DNA from: Bryoerythrophyllum caledonicum
Taxonomy: Eukaryota > Streptophyta > Bryopsida > Pottiales > Pottiaceae
Reading direction: 5' to 3'
DNA length: 64,000 nt
NCBI GenBank assembly: GCA_963971425.1
Contig: OZ020521.1
Location: 8,325,519 to 8,389,518, forward strand
The notes beneath the pieces are model-generated. The model saw only the letters and a program-made list of their open reading frames with translations, was not told the origin of the DNA and did not search any database. The position numbers and the translations under genes were made by a program. Positions 1 through 10,739 of this stretch are shown piece after piece. Numbering within the stretch: position 1 is the first letter of the stretch; each line of letters opens with the position of its first letter.

Positions 1-1145
1 ATATAAAATCTACGTCAGAGAATTTTTAGTGCCCTCTATTGCTACCACATCTACAAACTGAAAAATGTCAAGGTTTAAACCACAACCCTTGTGAATTGAC
101 GGTGGACAATGCAATGTAGCAAAGGCGTGTGCAATAGTCTCGGCATATGTTGGAAGTGATATGACTTTCGAAAAGACTTGGCGGAGGCCATCAATTTGCC
201 AAAGAACAAGTAATATAGGTAAACTTGATAAATTAAAATGATTCCAAGCCAACAGCACGTCAATCTAGCCTCATTTTTGCACAAATAGAAGATCTTTAAC
301 TTTTAAAAAAATCAGATTTAGAAACAATTAAACAGAGATTGAGTGCATAAAAATGTCACTTTTTATAAGTGAGACTTGCACCTCTGGCAGCAACGGCTTC
401 CCTAGGATGACCATATCTCCTTGTACAAAACCAAAACAAATGAAAATGTCAAGTACCAAGCTCCTTAAACTGGAACCCTAGATAATTGCTTTTATAGATA
501 AAATGTCCACTTCTGAATGTTGACTGGCCATTCAGTATGAAGACATTCACCAAATGAGATGTTCTTAAAGATCACACCTTCAATATCTTTTCTCAGTTTT
601 GATGTCATGTCTGACGTAATGAAACAAAGAGCCACAACATTCGATAGAAGAAATTTTGCACTCTACTCATTGGTATTCCTTTAGATGATTCCGTAAAATC
701 AAATGAGGATTTTGAAGAGGCCTCTTTGGCCCATCAGCAAAAAGCCACTAAGGTTACTTCTCCATCTTAAGCCATCCAAAGGACCGTGGTTGCAGCTAAG
801 ATGTTCATAGTCGATATTTCAAAATAGATGGCATACTTGTCGAGGAAAGCATATAGCTTGTTATTTGAGCCTCCATAGGGCGATGGTACCTTGCCCCACG
901 AGGTCAATAACCTAGCTCTCAAATCGTATTTATGGATGAACAATCCAATATTTGTTAAATGTTGCTTCCATCGCTAGATATTATCTTCCTTTGTTATCAC
1001 CTCTTGATTTTGATTACAAAAGACTAGAGGCTAAAAAGGCCTTGTTTTCATAGTTTGTATATATACTATAGACCCCTTGCTGGCACCGGCAACCCCCTTT
1101 GGTAGCACCAAGAATCTTGGTCGACAAGTAAGAAAACCAAAAAGA
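1..1145. other. No gene recognised
   Basis: AT-rich sequence with only short open frames on either strand, the longest about 80 codons and without recognisable motifs. I see no repeat structure, RNA gene or transposon end here. Confidence 0.5.
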
Positions 1146-1219
1146 CTACATGCGGATATTATCTTGAAGTTGTCGGAATGACATCAAAATGAAATATCTC
1201 ACTTGAAGAACCTTCATTC

Positions 1220-2190
1220 CAAAGGGAAGTGCCACGAAGTTTCTTGAAAGTACCTCGAAGGGGTCCCCGTGTCGGCAGCCCTCTAGAGTACACTCTTGAG
1301 AACTTGATGCAATTTCTAAAGTGGTATGGGACAATAGAAATGGAGCTCGGATGACAAAATTTTGCGTGAATGAAGTTTTGTGTAAGCACATCCAAAGGGT
1401 AGTCGGTGCCAGTGGGCCTCTAGAGCACGCTCTTGAGAATTTGATGCCATTTAAAAATGGTAGGGCACAATAGAAATGGAGCTCGGATGAGAAAATTTTG
1501 CGTGAATGAAGTTTTGTGTAAGCACTTCCAAAGGGCAGCCGGTGCTGGCGGACCTCTAAAGCACGGCCTTGAGAGTTTGATTCCATTTCTAAAGTGGTGT
1601 AGCACATTAGAAATGGAGTTAAGACGAGAAAGTTATGCATGAATGAAGTTCTATCTTGACATACTTCATCCGTGCATAAAACATTGCTCCAAGCTCAATG
1701 TTTAACGTTCCACACCATTTTAGAAAGCCCTTCATAAGCTCTATAGCAAGGTTGAATTCATATAGGCTTATCATTCACTACCAAGGGGTTGTCATTCATC
1801 ACTCCCCTTGTAAATGTGCCTTGGAGTTTCTTGTAGGCACTCCCAAAGGGCTGCCAGTGCCGGCAAGCCCCTAGAGAAAACTCTTGAGACTTTGACTCCA
1901 TTTCTAAAATGGTATGGCCCATAAGAAATGGAGTTTGGATGAGAAAGTTATGCGTGAATATAGTTTCTTGTTGACATACTTCATCCGTGCATAAAACTGT
2001 GCTTTAAGCTCAATTTTTAACGTGTCACACTGTTTTAGAAAGTGTATCACAATCTCTATAGTGGGTTTAATAAGAGTTTACTTATCAATCAATACCATGG
2101 GGGTGTTGTTAATGGCACCTCTTTTTAATATGCCTTGGAGTTTCTTACAGGCACTCCCAAAGAGGTGCCGGTACCGGCACCCCCCTTGAG
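1220..2190. repeat. Degenerate tandem satellite with two unit lengths
   Basis: A recurring block (a C-A-C-T-C-C-C-A-A-A-G-G-G-like core, then a GTGCCGG-type core, then CTCTTGAGA, then CATTTCTAAAATGG, then AGAAATGGAG) restarts near 1250, 1387, 1523, 1838 and 2152. The spacings are therefore about 137, 136, 315 and 314 bp. The long units carry an extra segment of about 180 bp that includes CATACTTCATCCGTGCATAAAAC in diverged form. Copies differ at many positions, so this is an old array. The 164-codon minus-strand open frame across it is a by-product of the repeat and not a gene. Confidence 0.75.
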
Positions 2191-3930
2191 CATGCTTTTG
2201 AAAGTTTGAGCCCTTCATGTCCTTATCATCTTCTTCATCCTTGATGCAATCTTTCTTTTGTATAGATGGCGTTTCACCATCCTCTCTAATAGTTGGCAAA
2301 TTCTCACCTTTGTTAATTTTTATAGATAGGGCACAATGGGTATCTCCTAAGTCATCCTCTAGGCCTTGTGTCTTTCCATCTTCGCCTTCCTCAACTGCTT
2401 ATTACTTAAGAAATAAATAACCGCATTTCCTTCTTTTCTTCTTTCCCTCAACTATATGAACATGTATTGGAGTGACAACTCTTCGAGCTTTTGCTATAAA
2501 TCACATCTTCTATCAATCTACTCTAAATGTAATGCACATGACCAAAAAATTGACCTAGAATCTCCATAATCAAAGTTTGACTCACCTCCCTCTCTCCTTG
2601 GAGAAAATCAATTTTCCCGTCCCCAAGTTGGCTAAGGCCAAAAGAACTCGTGAAGTTCTTTGAGAGGTTGGTGAGGGTGCAGACCTGGATGTGAGTGTTG
2701 ATCTAACTACCAGCACATACAATTTGCCAAATCCAGAATGTATGGACATTGTTGGGCACAATCGACTTACACATGTTACGAGGTAGAGGATACTATTTAT
2801 GATGTTATCGATTGGCATATCATCCAAGTATCTAAGCATTCCTCTAGTCTAGCATAATAGGCTCTTGACGCCTTCTCAAGTAAGTAGTGCACAATGAAGA
2901 TCATCTAAAAGAAAAATATCACTTTATATCCCACATACACCATGAACTGGATGGACTATCACATGGTAGAATCTAGCGACATGGGTTCTTTTTCTACCCC
3001 AACAATATTTATCATTTTGTTTTGGGCTCTTTGGATAAGTAAGTTCTTACTTGCCCAAATAACGTCCTAAAAATCTTGCCTATTATGAGATACACTAATC
3101 TCAAGCAGTCGGAGATCATTGTTGTCAAGCGTGCCAATTTTCATGCATCCACATTAGCAAAAATTATATGTCCATCGATACTTCCAATTTACCAATGTCG
3201 ATGGTGTTGGCCATGTTGCATACCCAATTCTAGAGGATATTGACAAACATTCTACATCTCCATTCATCTATGCGGTAAAGCACCATTCAGGCAGGCTAAT
3301 TGCCGCTCAATTTCATCAATGGAGGTCCGCCTCTACCGTAAAGGCAATGATTTGGAGGTGCTCAATGTTGCCTTTCCCCAGACTGGCTACATTATAGCTC
3401 TTGAGGTTAACTCCTCTATTATCCACGCCTTCGAGCATTGTTACGTTGAACTCAATTCCGACCTACACATGTCCGGATTTTATTTCAATACAGCCGAAGG
3501 CCAACCAATTCGGCTAGTCATGGGTTAATTGCAAGCATGTATACTTCATCTATAGGATCATGTGCAAGCTCGACGAGCTCGAGGACACATTTGTCCATGC
3601 CTTAACACTCAAATTCAACCAACTCATATCCATTGCTGAAGCAATTCTATTGTAGAAGTTTGCTTGAAACTTTACAGGCAAATAAGAACCGGGGACGTTG
3701 CTATAATACTGAGCATTATACAAGAGGCTATTATTGTTGGGTTTAGTTTTTGCCGCATATCATGTTTGCATATTTTTCTTTAGTCATATATCTATAGATT
3801 CAATGTTCATGCCACTTGACAAATGTGAGGTTGTATATATGTCTTCCATTTCATTTGTTTCAACTTTCACAACTCTACTTCAATTTATCATCCGACAGAG
3901 TCATCCATAGACAAAAGGGTTATCATTTGT
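2191..3930. other. No gene recognised
   Basis: About 1.7 kb with no convincing coding region. A 69-codon plus-strand frame at 3319-3528 has an ordinary amino-acid mix but no recognisable domain and no support for its start. I would not call it a gene. Confidence 0.4.
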
Positions 3931-3949
3931 ATCTATAAAAAAGGGAAAT

Positions 3950-4110
3950 TTGTAACATGTTTCACGGTGATAGGACCCCTATTTTTCCAAATTTTATACT
4001 TAATCTTTGAAATTCCAATGATTCAGAGTTCATTTACATTCATTAGAAGGGTGAATGAGTAAAATGTTCCACAGTAATAGGTCCATATTTTTTCCAAATT
4101 TAGATAGTCT
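3950..4110. repeat. Diverged direct duplication of about 100 bp
   Basis: Two diverged copies of a segment with the pattern ATGTTTCACGGTGATAGG, then a T-rich run, then CCAAATTT occur near 3957 and 4059, offset by about 102 bp. No transposon ends were seen around them. Confidence 0.45.
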
Positions 4111-4734
4111 AAATTAGAAATTATAGTTTTTCAAATTCAAATTTAGAAAAAAATTGAATTTTTTTCAAGTTTGCCAATTTTAGGTCTTCATTTCTACTCA
4201 CCGCGAACGCTCTCCAATTACTCACACGGTCTCGTCATTGCGAGGAGAGGGTGCTACTCATGCAATGGATCGATTGATGGTGAAGGCTACGGTTCAGAGA
4301 CGTGAAGGCAAATTAGCAATTGCTCCTTCTTCTCAAGATATTTTTGAAGCTCCTGCCAATGGGTATTTTTGATGGTCCTGTCTATTGCCACTTGTGTCTA
4401 TACTATAAACCAGAGGTGGTTGCGTTTGCTCAGGAGCATAGACAAGAAGAAACAAAAGCCCATGGAGGTGTTGCGGCAATGTTCATCTTAAGGTGAACAT
4501 TGCGTTAAGATTTGGTGTTTCTTTCATTAGCATCTCGTCTCTTTTTGAAACGTGGTTGTCCCAGATGTCTTAAATCCAGTCACGCTGCTTTTCTCGGGTT
4601 GCTAGAACAAGTACTTGCTTCTACTCATGAGGTGACAGCTGGCTTAAGCATCTATCTATCATAGAGGCATCTCAATTTTCATTCTCATACGCAATATTTT
4701 CATAAATAATCTTTTGTTGAGGAACTGAAGAAAC

Positions 4735-5200
4735 AAGATCTGTGAGTAGCTAGTCTACTAGGATGTATACAAGCACGTTTAGAATTAGCAAAGTTGTCGC
4801 ATTCTTGGAATCACTAGAGAATCAGGATGTCTGAGAGTAGCTGAGAGAGAGGTGAGGGTGGCTATAGTGGAAAGCTGAGATCTGTGTGTGTAGGTTGACA
4901 AGCATACATCACAATGAGGGTGATGCCACAGATCTGTGATTGTTTGCTGTGTTTGTTAGGAAGTTTGATATAGATCTAGATCTGAAACTAGAAACACATA
5001 TCTGCAGCAGTTTGCCTGTGATTGCACTCTAATCTCTGAGCGAGTTGGTGGAGAGTAGTGTTGGTTGCTTCACAATGGTATACAGTGCATATGTGTGAAG
5101 TCTATTTGAAATGTAGATCTATCATACACCTCCTCAACTTTCACTAACCCTACCACTCACAAATCTTAGATAGCCACACAGCCACCCCACAGTTAGATCT
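4735..5200. other. AGATCT-rich segment
   Basis: The palindrome AGATCT occurs at least seven times in under 500 bp (near 4737, 4878, 4931, 4973, 4979, 5114 and 5194), once as a tandem AGATCTAGATCT. No coding frame of note lies here. A similar cluster lies on the far side of LINE copy B (32.83-32.99 kb). It may be the outermost leader of LINE copy A, but I cannot show that. Confidence 0.35.
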
Positions 5201-5203
5201 AGA

Positions 5204-5668
5204 ATGTCTATCAGTTTGAAGCAAAAACCTGCAAGTAGGAGTATACACACAACAACTGCCAGTACGACATACAAGCATCAAGGGCCCACGCAGCAAACAA
5301 CACCACCAAGCCTGTCACTGCCCTCAACACCAACACCACAAACAGATCAAGATGGAGATATCAATCCCCAAATCTCAAGGTTCTTCCTAATTCTCTACAC
5401 TCTGATTTCACTCATATTCTCCTTGCACATTTTCCACACCAGGTATTATAAGCACAACATAGACCAGAACTCCCATGCTTATTTGTATTACATAGATACC
5501 CTACACGTTAGATATCCTCTACAAAAAAATGTAGTAGCACTAGGACCGGTGTCGTGTAGAGAGTCTTTGCTTCAGGAAAACCCAGGGTTCTTGGCTCCAC
5601 TTAGTTTAGAGAGGGAAAGGGAGAATATAGAACATATGATTTGTGTCCAAGTCCATATAAACTTATAA
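5204..5668 (+). CDS. Weak hypothetical ORF, 154 codons, one possible membrane segment
   Basis: An open frame of 154 codons. The first 55 residues are Thr/Ser/Pro/Gln-rich. Residues about 59-76 (FFLILYTLISLIFSLHIF) form a hydrophobic run that could span a membrane, and the rest is unremarkable. I recognise no family. There is no neighbouring gene that gives context, and the ORF lies in a non-coding-looking region with AT-rich DNA immediately downstream. It may well be a chance frame. Confidence 0.15.
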   Translation: MSISLKQKPASRSIHTTTASTTYKHQGPTQQTTPPSLSLPSTPTPQTDQDGDINPQISRFFLILYTLISLIFSLHIFHTRYYKHNIDQNSHAYLYYIDTLHVRYPLQKNVVALGPVSCRESLLQENPGFLAPLSLERERENIEHMICVQVHINL

Positions 5669-5769
5669 GTCCTCATTCACCATATCATAAAGGCCTCCGA
5701 TCTTCAACTTGTATAATAAAACTCGATGTACATATAATAAGACATGATGCAGATGTCTTGTAGAACTTA

Positions 5770-6110
5770 TCTCTCAAAAACTTAACTAAAAACATTAATT
5801 ATCCTTAACCTAAATCAAGCCTTAATCAAACTCTGATTAAATTAGCTAATTCCACTTAATAATAATTAATTAATAGTTAAGATAATTATATTTAACTAAA
5901 ATGATTAACCTTGATTAATCCACTTAATTTTAGTTAAGCTAATTGATTACAATTAGACTAGTTAATCTTACTTAACACAATTAACCTTGATTAAGATAAT
6001 TAATTCCCTAATTAACCTCAATCCCACATACCCTTACCCTTACATACCCTAACCACTTCATACCCTTCTCCTATATACCCTTACTCCCTTTGAAATCATT
6101 TATCTAACCT
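5770..6110. repeat. Low-complexity AT-rich tract (TTAATTAA-like), then TACCCT-like units
   Basis: From about 5770 to 6010 the sequence is built almost wholly of variants of TTAATTAA, CCTTGATTAA and AGATAATTA, without a strict period. From about 6025 to 6090 it changes to irregular TACCCT / CATACCCTT units on this strand. The latter resemble degenerate telomere-type repeats but are too irregular to call interstitial telomere DNA. Confidence 0.5.
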
Positions 6111-6950
6111 CTCATTAAGTATTAAACCGAACTCAAACTCTCTTTTAAACTCTTGATTAACCTTCTAATTCAAAATACCACTACGGTTTCATACAAACTT
6201 GGAATGAGACGTGCTATAGCTACTTGAAAAGCCACTAAAATATACCACGTACACACCAAATTTCACTTCCAGAAACTCATCTCGCCAGCCGCTATGTGCA
6301 ATCAAAGTTACTTCTTACAAAAACTCAAATCAGCTGACCCCTCTTCTTTCAAACTAGTGCTATGACTTCACAAAAGCTCGAAATAGAGCATAAGATAGCT
6401 CTTTGGAAAGCTATTTACAGTGTACAAACACTCACCAAAGATGTCATTTAGATATACTTTGTACAACTCGCTACAAGGCTTCAAACCTACTGCTCATGAA
6501 AACATGGGGCAGCAGACCCCCTTGTATTCGACAAGGCGCCGTTCACTCATACTTTTAGCTCTAAGACCGAGTGATAGCTTCATAGAGAGCTAACAACAAG
6601 GGCTACAACATACTCAAAATCCAAAACAAACTACAACAAAAACAACCAGAGAGAGCCCCCGCAGTCCAATCCCTCCTTGGTAAGGAAGAACTCAACCCCC
6701 AAAACGGGAAAAGGAGCCAATCACAACTAACCTCAGCCCATTCAAAGGCCACATGGGCATCTTAAACCCCATTGGTTGCTCAAATTCTCCCCCTTATCAA
6801 CTCTTATCATCCCTCTATCCCTTCTATTCTTTGAATTTTTAAACACTAACTACTTGGTCATCAATCTAAAGACCGGGTTTCTTCAACAACAACTAACCAC
6901 AAATAAATAAAGAGAAATAACAATAAATTATCTCAACTTCAGCCCCTAGA
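6111..6950. other. No gene recognised
   Basis: AT-rich sequence with no open frame worth reporting, and no repeat or RNA gene that I can see. Confidence 0.45.
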
Positions 6951-6954
6951 TGGA

Positions 6955-7386
6955 TTACACATGTAAAAAGTCAAGAATCTCACGAAGAATAGCAGCAATG
7001 TAACTTGTTCGCCTTTCACTACCCAAGTGTCTGAGCGGGCCTTGAAGCCAAAGACGGTGACCAAGGTCATTGGACAAGCGGGTTACCATTTGACCTTCAT
7101 TAGTGTTTTGAAAACACCCTTCAAACACCACTTGATGGCCTTCGATAAGCACATCTCCAACCTCCAAGACGATTACTAAAGTTCTTGCCTCCGGTTGTAA
7201 ACTTCTTAAACTTGTCAAAGGAACTTGTTGAGGATCAAAAGCGGTACGTGGTTGAACACGACGCTCAGAAGGCCCTGCTTCCTCTCGCTCACGCCGCCTT
7301 GATGTCGATGGTTGAGAAAGTTGAATTAGATCATCCGGTAAGTGAGCTAAAGGAAACTCCCAATCATCAGGGTCTTGAGAAGCCAT
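6955..7386 (-). CDS. Hypothetical protein, 143 aa
   Basis: A single open frame of 143 codons whose ATG has A at -3 and G at +4, a good plant initiation context. The N-terminus is acidic (MASQDPDDWEFPLAHLPDDL) and is followed by a basic Arg/Glu-rich stretch at residues about 29-45 (TSRRREREEAGPSERR) that could be a nuclear-localisation signal. The C-terminal half has a more globular composition with alternating hydrophobic residues. I do not recognise a family. No introns are needed to read it. Its base composition is less AT-rich than its surroundings, which mildly favours real coding. It could be a remnant of a mobile-element gene or a host orphan gene. Confidence 0.35.
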   Translation of the reverse strand: MASQDPDDWEFPLAHLPDDLIQLSQPSTSRRREREEAGPSERRVQPRTAFDPQQVPLTSLRSLQPEARTLVIVLEVGDVLIEGHQVVFEGCFQNTNEGQMVTRLSNDLGHRLWLQGPLRHLGSERRTSYIAAILREILDFLHV

Positions 7387-7659
7387 ACTATCAACCTATA
7401 GAAACTAAGAAGAAACAATCCAAACTAATAATGACCTAAAGTAATGCATAAGGCACGGCAACCATCTACCATTTATATGTTTTTCGATAACTTTATCAAG
7501 AAGCTTGCCTTCCCTAACATTAACTCAATGACATTTCTTTAATAGTAAACAATTAAGCAAATTTAAGTAGCTATAGATGCCTTTCCATCTAAAAGAAGGT
7601 CCACAGTAAAGCCAGATTAAGAAACAAACAACTTATCTGTAGCAGTATAAAACTATTGT

Positions 7660-7760
7660 GGGCTCGATGATAATCGCCAAGTTGCAGACTTGGTTGGCTG
7701 TTAGAGCCCGATTGTTATCCGCCGACTGATTCCGAGTTCGAGTCTCATTGAGCTCGTTGA
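7660..7760 (+). other. tRNA-like / SINE-head-like remnant
   Basis: An A-box-like sequence (TTGGCTGTTAGAGC, near 7691) is followed about 35-40 nt later by a B-box-like sequence (GAGTTCGAGTCTC, near 7732). That is the order and spacing of an internal Pol III promoter. The acceptor and T stems do not pair well, so it is not an intact tRNA. A decayed tRNA or a tRNA-derived SINE head are both possible. A 64-codon minus-strand frame with a signal-peptide-like start overlaps it (7633-7827); I consider that frame accidental. Confidence 0.25.
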
Positions 7761-7995
7761 ACTGTTCGGGCGGCTGCGGCTTGGCACTTGCTAGTGAGAG
7801 CAGGAAAATAAGCAGCCAACTGGCCACCTACCTACCCCTAAGCTAGAGTGACAGATGTAGTACATCCAAGCTAGGCTAACAAGCTTCAATTGTTCCCACA
7901 TTGAATTAAACTGTAGGTCACTCTACGACCACACTTTTTGCATCTACATTATTTTTTTACATACTGTAGTTATTTACATCACGACACCGGCTAAT

Positions 7996-9047
7996 GTGAT
8001 GCCTGTCCCGCCAAGCACACAAGTAGATCGCGCAACAGGAATCGAAGCTGCGACATTATCACCACGAGCCTATCATCACCAAAACCATTCGGAGCAACAC
8101 TACTGCCAAGAAAACTGTCGAAAGAATCAACACCTACAAGCCAACACGGAGAAGTCAGTTACAGCAAGTAGTATTCAGATACCAGTTTCAACAAGGAGGA
8201 CACGATGTTCACGAAGATCGAGATGGACCAAGCCTAGAGCCTCAAACTCAGCCTCAGCACCTCCAAACCTTCGAATCTCAACTACGTGGATCCAACCAAC
8301 ATGGACACTATTCAGCCCACCACCTACGACAACACCATCGAAGATAATCAGGTCCAAGAAACAAAGATTGAAGAAGCCAAACCAGATGCACCTGAAGACA
8401 CAAGTTCAAGCTCACAAGCAAGTACCTGGGAGGAGCATCAAATACAACTGGATGCCCCACGGAAGCAGCAACCACACATCGAGGATACATGCAGCCCGGA
8501 TCCAAGTAAGACGCAGTGTAACGAAACAAGTTCAGGCTCCCACTCTCAACAACCAACACCCGCTCTCGACAGCCAACCCAGGCAGCATAAAAAATCTCAA
8601 GAATTCTGCACCCAACTTGCAACTCGTGACGTCGTGGAAGAGATCAGTATCGATGGAGTGGAGGAGGCTACTGACCCTGTGAAGATGGTGGTTGCAGTTG
8701 CCTTCGTACCGACAGCAGCTGATACCGCCAGAAAAGAGTCCAATGCTGACATCGAGAAGAAAGTAGTCAACAAACAAATCAGTTACGTTGAAGACTTCAA
8801 ACTCGAAAATAGGAGATTTCAAACCCAACGACACACAATCAAGATCTACCTCAACATTAGTCGCAGCTACAATATCGACAGGGGAGGTTGCTTCATCAGC
8901 AGCTTCAATAGGTGCAAAATCAATCCTAGTCCTGCCATCTGCACCAACGCAATTTCCGACCACAGAAACAAGACGCGTGTTGCATACAGACTGAGCTCTA
9001 CAAACAGATGGTAACAACAACAACGCAACCGCAGCAGAGCCAAAGAC
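7996..9047. other. GC-richer region upstream of LINE A, open in several frames
   Basis: This stretch is C/A-rich and poor in stop codons, so long frames appear on both strands at once (for example 7996-8682 plus, 8286-9014 plus and 8532-9125 minus). None shows a motif that I recognise. The simultaneous openness points to composition rather than to a gene. A splice-donor-like CAGGTAAGC lies at about 9127. It probably belongs to the 5' leader of LINE copy A, but the 5' end of that element cannot be fixed from this copy alone. Confidence 0.35.
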
Positions 9048-10739
9048 ATGAAGCAGAAAAGAAACGGTCACAACGTTAGAGGACCTGCAACGCGCCTCAA
9101 CCACATTGCCTGCAAGCCAAAACACCAGGTAAGCAACCCTAACCCAAACTCATACATAAAGAGTGTAAAACTATGTCAAGTTACTCAATTACTGTGTGCA
9201 ATTCCCCTAAAGAAAACAATTACCATCACATATAATCCACACGATGTTAGAGAGATGAAATCTAAAGGCCGAACCAACAAAAACCCTAAGTTGTTTTACC
9301 AGCCGCCTAAGGAATTACCACCTAACAGTAAGCAAGAAAACCATAACGAACAAAAAATAAGTAAGAACATGGGTATGTATATAAACGCACCGCAAGAAGC
9401 CCTCTTCCTCTCTCGCACACATCAGCCACACCACGTAGAACACAATAGTCCCTATCTCCTTGACACTACACCATTGAGGTTATTGAACACTGAGAGAAGA
9501 TTAGATAGAGTAGACACTGAGCGATCTGTGAGGAAGCTTGGAATAGAAGAGAAGTGGCGAGGGTTTGTAGAAGCTCCAAGAGGAGTTGCACCAGCGAAGC
9601 AACCAGACACAATAGAGAAACCAAGGACACCGAGAGCAGCAAAGGAGGGCACGAAGAGGACGAACCTGTCAACCAAGGGGAGTGCAGAGGTGACTGCCGT
9701 TTGGTGGCGGAGTGCGCTGCTATCGAACCCCTGCGAGACGGAGGCACCTGCAAACAGACGGCGGCAAGACCGCACCGGCATCGAGAAGGCAGCGTCATCA
9801 AGGCTGGTAGAGCAAGCGGACACAAGAGCTCAAGACGGAGGTGGAGTACACAGACACAACAACTGCAAGGTAGGTGGCATCATCGAGGCACCACCGAGGT
9901 GGACAGGAGCGTTTCGGTTGGCGGGAGTAGTGGTCACCGAAGGCGGCAGAGTCCCGACGGAGTGGGAGCAGAAAATACCGAAGCGGCAAAATTTCGAAGG
10001 AGCGGGAGCAGAGGTCCTCGGCACGTCGACAAGGTGGCGGAGACTCTTGGGAGCGGAAACAAAGGTGCAGACTACAGCACCGGGACGCGACGTTGCTACA
10101 GTACTGAAGAACAGCAAGACCTCAGTGAAGAACTGGTTGAACCAGTCCGCTAATCTGCGAGACCCCAAATCAAGAATTCCAACAGGTTTTTGTTCTTCTT
10201 GTTTATCTCTGTTACACTGGTTCTCGCATGCTAGGGTTGAGAGAAGCTCGGAAGCTTGTTCCAGATCGTATATTTATGAAACCCTGAAATATTGCTTCTC
10301 TGCTTTCAGCCACAGGCTGAAGCAGAACTGTGTATGTGTATTAGACAGTAGGACTCTCATCCTTTGGTCGAATATACCTTCACCTTATGTTAGTGTAACC
10401 CACTTAGACTTCATTGACATGATGCAGTATGGGTGTTCCAACAATAAAGGTGAACACAACAAGTTTGTGATTTACCTTCATTCACAGGAAACAACATTTG
10501 TTTATACTTATTGTGATAGAAACACCACCAATGCATGCTGTGTTAGAACTGTAGCCCTTGCTTCATATGCTGAATGTATGCAATTAGAGCTAGACATTTC
10601 CCTCAACTTCTTCCTAACTACAACCACTCAAATAGGCCCACAACTTAATTTGTGGAATGAGGGTTTAGTTAGGGTGATAAGAAGTAACATCTTCACATAT
10701 AGATTAAGAAATGAATGGACTTGTTCTGTTGTGCACAGA

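Noticed and set aside
1146-1640. 164-codon minus-strand frame
   Set aside because: Lies wholly in the satellite; its peptide is itself repetitive at the satellite period.
6025-6090. TACCCT-like units resembling interstitial telomere repeats
   Set aside because: Too irregular and short; no run of three identical telomere units.
7633-7827. 64-aa frame with a signal-peptide-like start
   Set aside because: Overlaps the tRNA-like remnant and has no continuation or relatives that I recognise. Probably chance.
7996-9125. Several overlapping open frames of 190-240 codons on both strands
   Set aside because: All frames are open at once because the C/A-rich sequence lacks stops. No motif, and no support for one frame over another.
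9452-10168. Minus-strand and alternative plus-strand frames in the GC-rich part of the LINE A leader
   Set aside because: Shadow frames; no domain, and they overlap the frame continuous with ORF1.
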